From Pseudomonadota bacterium (GTDB lineage Bacteria > Pseudomonadota > Gammaproteobacteria > Xanthomonadales > Xanthomonadaceae): a stretch of 6,607 nt of DNA. A model generated the notes under the pieces. It was not told the DNA's origin. It saw only the letters and a list, made by a program, of their open reading frames with translations, and ran no database searches. Of this stretch, positions 1 to 6,607 are shown piece by piece. The position numbers were made by a program, and so were the translations under genes. Every line of letters starts with the position of its first letter. Positions within the stretch are counted from its first letter, which is position 1. Where the stretch lies: positions 1 through 6,607 of the forward strand of contig JAFAFF010000346.1 in NCBI GenBank assembly GCA_023423605.1. The letters are read 5' to 3'.

Positions 1-1
1 C

Positions 2-739
2 CTGATCCACAACACCGACCGCAGCATCGGCACGCGTCTGGCCGGAACCATCGCCCGCGCGCACGGCAACCAGGGCATGGCCGATTCACCGCTGGAACTG
101 CGCTTCCGCGGCACGGCCGGGCAGAGCTTCGGTGCGTTCAACGTGGGCGGCCTGCACCTGGAAGTGGAAGGCGAAGCCAACGATTACGTGGGCAAGGGCA
201 TGGCCGGTGGACGCCTGGTGGTCCGCCCGCCGCGCGGGGCGCGCTTCGAAGCGCGCAACACCGCGATCATCGGCAACACCTGTCTGTACGGCGCCACCGG
301 CGGCGAGCTGTTCGCCGCTGGCCGCGCCGGCGAACGCTTCGCGGTGCGCAATTCCGGCGCGCTGGCGGTGATCGAAGGGGCTGGTGACCACTGCTGCGAA
401 TACATGACCGATGGCGTGGTGCTGGTGCTGGGCAAGGTCGGCCTGAACTTCGGCGCCGGCTTCACCGGTGGCCTGGCCTACGTGCTGGATACCGACCGCG
501 ATTTCGTGGACCGCTACAACCACGAACTGATCGACATCCACCGCGTGTCTTCCGAAGGCTTCGAGAACTACCGCCAGCACCTGCACCGCCTGATCGGCCG
601 CCACCGCGAGCTGACCGGCAGCATCTGGGCGCAGCAGATCCTTGATGAATTCCGCGATTACATCGGCCGTTTCTGGCTGGTGAAACCGAAGGCCGCCAGC
701 ATCGAATCGCTCACCGAAACCCTGCGCCGCGCCGCTTGA
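2..739 (+). CDS. gltB: Glutamate synthase (NADPH) large subunit, C-terminal part
   Basis: Partial gene: the reading frame is open from the first base pair of the window and ends at TGA 737-739, leaving about 245 C-terminal residues of a protein that is normally about 1500 residues. The large subunit takes ammonia from glutamine and transfers it to 2-oxoglutarate, giving two glutamates, in the cytoplasm. What is visible is the end of the FMN/2-oxoglutarate domain followed by the glycine-rich GXGXG beta-helix domain, roughly fragment residues 35-160, with the characteristic runs [44 protein letters not shown] and [13 protein letters not shown]. The last about 80 residues are the usual helical tail. 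It lies 103 bp upstream of gltD on the same strand, the standard gltBD order, so cotranscription is expected. An internal ATG at 77 is not the start, because homology continues upstream of it to the window edge. Nothing looks broken. Confidence 0.97.
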   Translation: MIHNTDRSIGTRLAGTIARAHGNQGMADSPLELRFRGTAGQSFGAFNVGGLHLEVEGEANDYVGKGMAGGRLVVRPPRGARFEARNTAIIGNTCLYGATGGELFAAGRAGERFAVRNSGALAVIEGAGDHCCEYMTDGVVLVLGKVGLNFGAGFTGGLAYVLDTDRDFVDRYNHELIDIHRVSSEGFENYRQHLHRLIGRHRELTGSIWAQQILDEFRDYIGRFWLVKPKAASIESLTETLRRAA

Positions 740-796
740 TGCGCCACACGCGACGGATGCGCCGCATGCACTGGGCGCACCGGCTTTCCCACCGCT

Positions 797-2288
<1,492 letters not shown>

Positions 2289-2291
2289 GCG

Positions 2292-4472
2292 TCACCCGGC
2301 CTGCAGGCCACGCAGGTGCTGCAGGAAACCCTGCAGTCGCACATGCAGGTCCCGTCGCCGCGCGTCATCGATGGGTTCTTCTGCCTCGCTGAGCTCGCGC
2401 ACCTGCATGGCCAGCGCATGCAGGCCGATGCTGCCGATGCCGCCGGCCATGCGATGCAGACGCTGCGACAGGACATGCGGGTCCACGCCACCTGCATCCG
2501 CACCAGTCCGGTCCAGCTGCAATGCCTGCAGGTCTTCCTCCAGGCTCTGCCGCAGCGAACGTACCAGCACGCGCGCCGTCTCTTCGCTGCCGAACCGCGC
2601 AGCCAGCGTCGCCAGGCTGGGCGTGTCGTCGCCAGGCGCCGCCGTCGCTGCAGCCGGTACCGGCTGCCGCCCGGGCAGCAGCCCGGGCAGGACATGCTCG
2701 ATCGCATCGTGCAGCGTGCGCCGGCTGATCGGCTTGGCCAGTACGTGCTGCACGTCGGCTCCCTGCATGCCATCGGGATCGGCACTCATGCCGATGACCG
2801 GGATCGCCGGCCGGCCCTGCCATCGCTCTTCGGCGCGGATGCGCGCGACCAGCTCGACGCCGTCCAGGCCCGGCATCCGCTCATCGGTGAACAGCAGCGC
2901 ATGGTTGCCTTCGCGCCACGCTGCCAGCGCCAGCCCGCCGTCGCCAGCGACATCGACCTCCAGCCCCATGCCGCGCAGCCACCATTGCATCAACAGCTGC
3001 TGCGTCGGATGGTCCTCGGCGACCAGCACGCGCGCTGCGGCTGACTGTGTGGACGTCGCGGCAGGCAGCGCCACGGTGTGCGCAGGCGCCGCCTGCACGG
3101 GGCCGATCACACGCTGCAGGGCCAGCTCGATCGACACTACCGTGCCACACCCCGGTGCACTGCGCAGGGCCATGCGTCCGCCCATGCGACGGACCAGTCG
3201 CTGGCAGATGCCCAGTCCCAGCCCGGTGCCGCCATGGCGTCGTGGCGTGGACACATCGACCTGGGTGAACGGCTCGAACACAGCATGCTGGCGCTCCAGC
3301 GGAATGCCGACGCCGGTGTCGCTCACCTCGATGCGCAGGTGCTGCATGTCGTGCGCATCCTCCAGCACCTGCACGGCAATGGCCACATCGCCGCGGTCGG
3401 TGAACTTGATGGCGTTGCCGACGATGTTGAACAGGATCTGCCGCAACCGCGTCGCATCGGCCAGCAGCCATCTGGCCGTACGTGCGTCTGCCTGCTGTCG
3501 CAACTGCAGCCCCTTGGCGCAGGCCACCGGCAACAGCAGCTGCTCCACGCTGCCCAGTACCGCACGCAGATCGACCGGCGTGGCATCCAGCCCAAGCTCC
3601 GCATCGTCCGTGCCGGACAACGCGAGCACATCGTCGAGGATCCGCGCGAGCATCGCTGCCGCATCCTCCAGCGCGTCCAGCGCCGCTCGCTGGGGAGCGT
3701 CCAATGGCCCTTCGCGCAGGGTCGTGAGCCGCTGCAGAAGCGTACGCATCGGCCTGCCGATACCACTGCCCAGCGTAGCCAGCAACCGCCCCCGGCCGGC
3801 GGCATCCGCTTCGGCCTGGGCATGCGCGGCGGCGATCGCCTCATCACGCGCGCACGCATCGGATACATCCATCCAGTAGCCCGTCCAATGCTGGCCTTTC
3901 CCGGACGTAGCGGTCGGCCACGCATGCATGGTGACCTGCCGTGGACCACGTACACCCTGTGCAGTGAAGTGCAGCGATATCCGCTGCCTGCGACGCGACG
4001 CCCGTGCGATTTCCGCCCACACCCGCCGCCTGTCCGGTACGGCAACCGCGGCGATGACCCGTCCAGGATCGCTGCGCAGTTCGCGCGGTGACGCGCTGAA
4101 CAGCTGCGGCGCATCGCCGGCGATCAGTTCCAGCTCGATTCCGCCGCGCTGTTCCCGCCATGCCTGGAAGACCACTACCGGCAGGTTGTCGGACACTTCA
4201 TCAAGACGGCGCTGCAGGGCATGCCGCCGCGCACGCTCGCGGCGCAGCCGCCGCCGGCCGGCCACATGCAGCAGGGCGACGGCCGCCAGTGCCAGCGGCA
4301 GGCCCACGCTCGACAGCAACGCCGTGGCGATCACCGCTTGCATCGTCCTGCCAGCGGCATGCAGCGCATGCAGGGCAAGGGCGGTATCCGGCGTCGCGTG
4401 AAGAGTGGTGTCCAGGCCATGACTGATCGACGCTATCAGGAATTGGGTGCCGCGCCACCAGATTTGCTGCAT
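2292..4472 (-). CDS. Hybrid sensor histidine kinase (HisKA-HATPase-REC-HPt) lacking the H-box histidine
   Basis: 726 residues, inner membrane. One clear membrane segment (about 44-70) is followed by an arginine-rich stretch (GRRRLRRERARR), placing the rest in the cytoplasm. Then come a PAS-like domain (about 90-205, ending GYWMDVSD) and a short helical linker. The HisKA-like region is at 225-300, the HATPase at about 340-452 with N-box (N349, N353), G1 DTGVGI 385-390, F-box FEPF 399-402 and G2 GGTGLGL 414-420. The receiver (481-595) has E486/D487, phosphoacceptor D530, S563 and K580. The C-terminal HPt domain has H673 in RLHRMAGG. The layout resembles BvgS/EvgS-type kinases without their large periplasmic sensor. 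The oddity is the H-box: where the family has SHEIRTP this protein reads GSGIGRP, with S236 (codon AGT at 3765-3767) in place of histidine and G237 in place of glutamate. Autophosphorylation at the usual site therefore seems impossible, although ATP-binding, receiver and HPt residues are kept. The start at 4472 has a weak AGG five bases upstream; M44 (4343) is an alternative, but its AGGA lies too close to the ATG. No partner response regulator is in the window. Confidence 0.9.
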   Translation of the reverse strand: MQQIWWRGTQFLIASISHGLDTTLHATPDTALALHALHAAGRTMQAVIATALLSSVGLPLALAAVALLHVAGRRRLRRERARRHALQRRLDEVSDNLPVVVFQAWREQRGGIELELIAGDAPQLFSASPRELRSDPGRVIAAVAVPDRRRVWAEIARASRRRQRISLHFTAQGVRGPRQVTMHAWPTATSGKGQHWTGYWMDVSDACARDEAIAAAHAQAEADAAGRGRLLATLGSGIGRPMRTLLQRLTTLREGPLDAPQRAALDALEDAAAMLARILDDVLALSGTDDAELGLDATPVDLRAVLGSVEQLLLPVACAKGLQLRQQADARTARWLLADATRLRQILFNIVGNAIKFTDRGDVAIAVQVLEDAHDMQHLRIEVSDTGVGIPLERQHAVFEPFTQVDVSTPRRHGGTGLGLGICQRLVRRMGGRMALRSAPGCGTVVSIELALQRVIGPVQAAPAHTVALPAATSTQSAAARVLVAEDHPTQQLLMQWWLRGMGLEVDVAGDGGLALAAWREGNHALLFTDERMPGLDGVELVARIRAEERWQGRPAIPVIGMSADPDGMQGADVQHVLAKPISRRTLHDAIEHVLPGLLPGRQPVPAAATAAPGDDTPSLATLAARFGSEETARVLVRSLRQSLEEDLQALQLDRTGADAGGVDPHVLSQRLHRMAGGIGSIGLHALAMQVRELSEAEEPIDDARRRDLHVRLQGFLQHLRGLQAG

Positions 4473-4536
4473 CTGCGCCTGTGCTCGACGTTATCGCCGT
4501 CATACACTCTGGAAACACTTCTGTGGAGTCGATCGA
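4473..4536. promoter_or_regulatory. Divergent promoter region between the kinase and methylglyoxal synthase genes
   Basis: These 64 bp must hold the 5' control signals of both divergent genes unless promoters lie inside the coding regions. Locally the sequence is less GC-rich than its surroundings. TACACT at 4503-4508 is a possible -10 box for the rightward gene, but no good -35 box stands 16-18 bp before it. For the leftward gene the reverse strand offers GATAAC as a weak -10. Neither is convincing; the region is annotated by position rather than by clear motifs. Confidence 0.35.
4525..4528 (+). promoter_or_regulatory. Ribosome binding site that decides the methylglyoxal synthase start
   Basis: GGAG at 4525-4528 lies 8 bases before the ATG at 4537. 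The same frame is open further left to an ATG at 4447, but that start would lie inside the divergent kinase gene, has no comparable ribosome binding site, and adds 30 residues rich in Cys and Arg that do not resemble the family. The GGAG site therefore fixes the start at 4537. Confidence 0.7.
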
Positions 4537-5400
4537 ATGCGACTTGGCCTGGCCGCCAACCGGCTGCACCATCACGACGGAAACGCCGCGCTGTTCCGCT
4601 GGCTGGATGCCTGCAGGGCGGGGCTGCACGATCTGCAGCTGCACCTGCATGCGGTGGGCCGGACGTTCGACGCCATCGAGCGCCATGGCCACCCCGCGGA
4701 TCTGCAGCGGCTGGTCCGTTATCCCTATGGCCGCGACGGTGGCCTGATGAAGCTGGTTGCCGAGGTGGTGGGCATGGGCGCCGATCGCAGCCTGGAGGGC
4801 GCCCTTTATCTCATCGATCCGGTGGATCCGTCCTCGATCTTTCCCGAGGCACTGGCCCTCAAGCGCCAATGCGTCATCCATGGCAAGCCGTTCCTCTCCA
4901 CGGTGGCCAGCGCACGCGACTGGGTGGAGATGGAGCGCGTGCATGCCGGTCTGGCGGCAGACCCGGGAGCCGCGTCGCTGCATGTCTTCGAGCAGCAGAC
5001 GCTGGCACTGATCGCCCATGATGCGATGAAACCGGCCATGCTGGCCTTCGCCGACGAGCATTTCCAGGTGCTGTCGCGCTTTGCGCAGCGGGTGGCCACC
5101 GGCACCACCGGGCAGCGCCTGAACGAGCTGGCCTGGAGCCGCGGCTGGCCGGCCGGCACGCCCTGGGTGACGCGTTACGAGAGCGGGCCGATGGGCGGAG
5201 ATGCGCAGATCGCCGACCTGGTACTGGAAGGACGCTGCCAGCGCGTGGTCTTCTTCGAGGATCCGCACGTGGCGCGCCAGCATGAAGCGGACATCCAGCT
5301 GCTGGAGCGGGCGGTGACCACCATGACCGACCACGCCGTGTGCATCACCGCACCGCGGGTGGCCGCACGCTGGGCCCAGGCCGCCGCCCAACGCAGTTGA
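4537..5400 (+). CDS. Tandem-domain methylglyoxal synthase (degenerate N-terminal copy + intact C-terminal copy)
   Basis: 287 residues, about twice the usual 150 of MgsA. Methylglyoxal synthase converts dihydroxyacetone phosphate to methylglyoxal and phosphate in the cytoplasm, an overflow route when triose phosphates accumulate or phosphate is short. The C-terminal domain (about 154-282) carries the family residues. H161, D162 and K165 sit in AHDAMK; T188, T190 and T191 in ATGTTG; S216, G217 and D222 in SGPMGGD; D242, H249 and D252 in the segment beginning FFEDP. These match E. coli H19, D20, K23, T45, T47, T48, S65, G66, D71, D91, H98 and D101 as I recall that sequence. The N-terminal domain (about 1-135) shows the same order of elements (LGLAAN, LHAVGRT, YPYGRD, YLIDP) and aligns without gaps to E. 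coli MgsA over about 37 residues after DP. It keeps D67 and D94 but has N8/R9 for His/Asp, V40/R42 for two threonines, and I101/E104 for the catalytic His/Asp, so it is probably inactive. The C terminus stops about 24 residues earlier than E. coli MgsA. Transcribed alone, divergent from the kinase and convergent with the peptidase. Function of the second domain is strongly supported; the role of the first is unknown. Confidence 0.85.
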   Translation: MRLGLAANRLHHHDGNAALFRWLDACRAGLHDLQLHLHAVGRTFDAIERHGHPADLQRLVRYPYGRDGGLMKLVAEVVGMGADRSLEGALYLIDPVDPSSIFPEALALKRQCVIHGKPFLSTVASARDWVEMERVHAGLAADPGAASLHVFEQQTLALIAHDAMKPAMLAFADEHFQVLSRFAQRVATGTTGQRLNELAWSRGWPAGTPWVTRYESGPMGGDAQIADLVLEGRCQRVVFFEDPHVARQHEADIQLLERAVTTMTDHAVCITAPRVAARWAQAAAQRS

Positions 5401-5401
5401 C

Positions 5402-5425
5402 CCCCCGGCGCGCCGAAGGCGGGGG
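5402..5425. other. GC-rich hairpin just after the methylglyoxal synthase stop
   Basis: CCCCCG (5402-5407) can pair with CGGGGG (5420-5425), and the interior can form smaller pairings such as GGC/GCC around GAA. It begins one base after the stop codon at 5398-5400. No T-run follows in either direction, so it is at best an imperfect terminator or a 3'-end stabiliser. The 8-bp palindrome GGCGCGCC (5407-5414) lies within it. A separate 12-bp palindrome GCATGCGCATGC follows at 5434-5445. Confidence 0.35.
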
Positions 5426-5443
5426 TAGAGGAAGCATGCGCAT

Positions 5444-5484
5444 GCAACTGCTTTGATCCAGCTGCGCCGGATCAAAGCAGTTGC
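5444..5484. terminator. Perfect 16-bp inverted repeat between the convergent genes, possible bidirectional terminator
   Basis: GCAACTGCTTTGATCC (5444-5459) and GGATCAAAGCAGTTGC (5469-5484) are exact reverse complements separated by the 9-base loop AGCTGCGCC. The right arm includes the last four sense codons' 3' bases and the TGA stop (5472-5474) of the leftward metallopeptidase, so the left arm is in effect an inverted copy of that gene's 3' end. Its place between two converging genes suits a transcription stop for both, but neither strand has the T-run of a Rho-independent terminator after the stem. The structure is certain; the terminator role is inferred. Confidence 0.55.
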
Positions 5485-6254
5485 CGCAGCATCGCCTTCA
5501 GGCGCCGGCCTTCCTGGTGGAAGTAATCGCGCTCGGCGCGCCAGGCAGGAAAACGCTGTTCCACCTCGTGCCAGAACGCAGGCGAATGATTGGCATGCAG
5601 CAGGTGGCACAGCTCGTGGACCAGCACGTATTCGAATGCCGAGGACCGTCCCAGCACCAGTGCAAGATCGAGCGCCATGCTCCCATCGGGTGCCAGCGAA
5701 CCCCACTGCGAAGACATCACCTTCAGGCGCACCCGTGCCGGCGCGCGCGGCAGCCCGGGCAGGTAACGCGGCAGCCACTGGCCGACATCGGCGCGCATCT
5801 GCGCTTCGTAGAACTCGCGCAGCAGGCGCTTGAGCGTTGCGGCGGTTGCGCGCGCCGGCCACTGCACGCACGCGCCGGCGTCATCCAGCACCAGCTTCGC
5901 ATAGCGCCCGTCCTGCCAGCGCAGGGGCAGCAGTTCACCGCGAAGCGGCAGTTGCCCGTCCTGCCCCGGCAGCAGCGGCGATGGCATCCGGTCCGACCGG
6001 TAATGCTGCAGCTGCTGCACCAGCCAGGCACGGTGCTGTTCGAGAAAACGTTCGCCGGTCACCAGGCTGGCGCGCAACGGCAACGTCAGGCGCGCGCCAC
6101 GTTCGTCCACGCTGAGCTTGATGCGGCGCGCACGCGGGTCGCGTACGCGCAGCACTTCGATCTCCGCATCATCGTCCACGCGCAGGCGCACGGTATCGCG
6201 CTGCACGGCAGGCGGTGGCGCGGAGGCAAGCAGGCGGCGGAGCATCAAGGGCAT
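5472..6254 (-). CDS. YgjP-like (DUF45) zinc metallopeptidase
   Basis: 260 residues from the ATG at 6254. The family is a SprT/WLM-like group of predicted cytoplasmic zinc peptidases whose substrates are poorly known. The signature lies near the C terminus: HELCH at 213-217 with the following NH at 222-223 (HELCHLLHANHSPAFW), giving zinc ligands H213, H217 and probably H223 with E214 as catalytic base. Before it is the family block SSQWGSLAPDGSMALD at 181-196; many relatives have WGSC where this one has WGSL. The N-terminal third (about 20-110) is the usual beta-rich YgjP region with RRIKLSVDERGARLTLP. No signal peptide or membrane segment is seen. The frame stays open upstream to 6455, but that part overlaps rdgC and looks like low-complexity shadow translation; M68 of that frame (6254) or the ATG at 6245 are the realistic starts, and neither has a clear ribosome binding site. 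It follows rdgC by 58 bp on the same strand, so it is probably cotranscribed with it. Confidence 0.88.
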   Translation of the reverse strand: MPLMLRRLLASAPPPAVQRDTVRLRVDDDAEIEVLRVRDPRARRIKLSVDERGARLTLPLRASLVTGERFLEQHRAWLVQQLQHYRSDRMPSPLLPGQDGQLPLRGELLPLRWQDGRYAKLVLDDAGACVQWPARATAATLKRLLREFYEAQMRADVGQWLPRYLPGLPRAPARVRLKVMSSQWGSLAPDGSMALDLALVLGRSSAFEYVLVHELCHLLHANHSPAFWHEVEQRFPAWRAERDYFHQEGRRLKAMLRQLL

Positions 6255-6312
6255 GGCACCAGCATACGCCGCCGGATCAGCCTGGATGTCAGCAAACCCC
6301 GCGGCTGCCTGT

Positions 6313-6607
6313 TCAGTCGGCCTTGCTGAGCTTGAAAGCGTCTTCCAGCAGCAGGAACAGGCGACGGATTTCCGCGCTCTGCAGCGCAAAGCGCGCATCC
6401 AGTTCGGCGCGGCGGCCATCATCGTCGCTGTGTTCCAGCTGGTCCAGGGCGCCATCGAGGAACTTCAGCTTACGCACGATCAGGTCATCGCCGATCACGA
6501 ACGACAGGTTGTCCTCGAACACCAGCGCCAGCTTGGTCACCTGCTTGCCGGCGTCCAGGTGCTTGTCGATCTCGTCGCAGCGCAGTTCCTGGTGCTGGCA
6601 CTTGACC
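6313..6607 (-). CDS. rdgC: Recombination-associated protein RdgC, C-terminal part
   Basis: Partial: the 5' end lies beyond the right edge, and about 97 C-terminal residues are visible, ending at TGA (6315-6313). RdgC is a nucleoid-associated DNA-binding protein that forms a ring around duplex DNA and restrains RecA. The visible part carries the family's C-terminal pattern: CDEIDKHLDAGKQVTKLAL, then VFEDNLSFVIGDDLIVRKLKFLD, then an acidic stretch (QLEHSDDDGRRAELDARF) and a helical end with LLLEDAFKL. These correspond to E. coli RdgC segments around DEIAxHLxAGKxVxxLALTW and KRLKFCD as recalled. The codon at 6540 is GTG inside the frame, not a start, because homology continues upstream of it. 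No hairpin terminator is visible after the stop; the peptidase gene follows. Confidence 0.93.
   Translation of the reverse strand, partial: VKCQHQELRCDEIDKHLDAGKQVTKLALVFEDNLSFVIGDDLIVRKLKFLDGALDQLEHSDDDGRRAELDARFALQSAEIRRLFLLLEDAFKLSKAD

Noticed and set aside
738..763. Direct repeat GATGCGCC (738-745 and 756-763) in the gltBD gap
   Set aside because: Eight bases of high-GC sequence repeat easily by chance, and no operator pattern is evident.
2298..2309. 12-bp palindrome GGCCTGCAGGCC at the end of the kinase gene
   Set aside because: It has no loop, encodes the final residues, and lies in a stretch full of CTGCAG repeats from Gln/Leu codons; no function can be argued.
2371..3879. 502-residue open frame on the plus strand opposite the hybrid kinase
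   Set aside because: The translation is Ser/Arg/Ala/Cys-rich low complexity and mirrors the third-position GC bias of the kinase gene, whose domains are clear.
4201..5871. 556-residue minus-strand frame spanning the methylglyoxal synthase gene
   Set aside because: It crosses three better-supported features and the intergenic inverted repeat, with no recognisable domain.
6255..6455. N-terminal extension of the metallopeptidase to an ATG at 6455
   Set aside because: It would overlap the conserved rdgC C terminus by over 140 bp, and the added sequence resembles nothing in the family.

Overview
The window looks like a chromosomal segment of a high-GC gammaproteobacterium of the Xanthomonadaceae, most probably Stenotrophomonas. 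The main pointer is a short palindromic GTAG-headed repeat at 797-819 of the SMAG type described from S. maltophilia. High GC and the gltB-gltD and rdgC products fit. The genus call comes from this motif and general gene content, not from a database comparison. No RNA gene, insertion sequence, CRISPR array or island signature was seen.

Layout, left to right. (1) 2-739 (+) is the 3' end of gltB, and 843-2288 (+) is gltD. Together they are the large and small subunits of NADPH-dependent glutamate synthase, separated by a 103-bp gap that carries the SMAG hairpin. (2) 2292-4472 (-) is a hybrid sensor kinase converging on gltD with only 3 bp between the stop codons. It has one membrane segment, a PAS-like domain, HisKA, HATPase, receiver and HPt domains, but the phosphoacceptor histidine of the H-box is replaced by serine. 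(3) 4537-5400 (+) is divergent from the kinase. It encodes a two-domain protein whose C-terminal half is a methylglyoxal synthase with its catalytic residues intact, and whose N-terminal half is a degenerate copy of the same fold. (4) 5401-5471 is a convergent intergenic region with a GC-rich hairpin and a perfect 16-bp inverted repeat that runs into the end of the next gene. (5) 5472-6254 (-) is a YgjP-like zinc metallopeptidase. (6) 6313-6607 (-) is the C-terminal part of rdgC, 58 bp upstream of the peptidase and probably cotranscribed with it.

The genes are mostly housekeeping: nitrogen assimilation, triose-phosphate overflow metabolism, recombination control, and one signalling protein with no response regulator gene visible beside it. 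The two points most worth a second look are the histidine-less hybrid kinase and the tandem active/degenerate methylglyoxal synthase. They are transcribed divergently from a 64-bp spacer, so shared regulation is possible but not shown.
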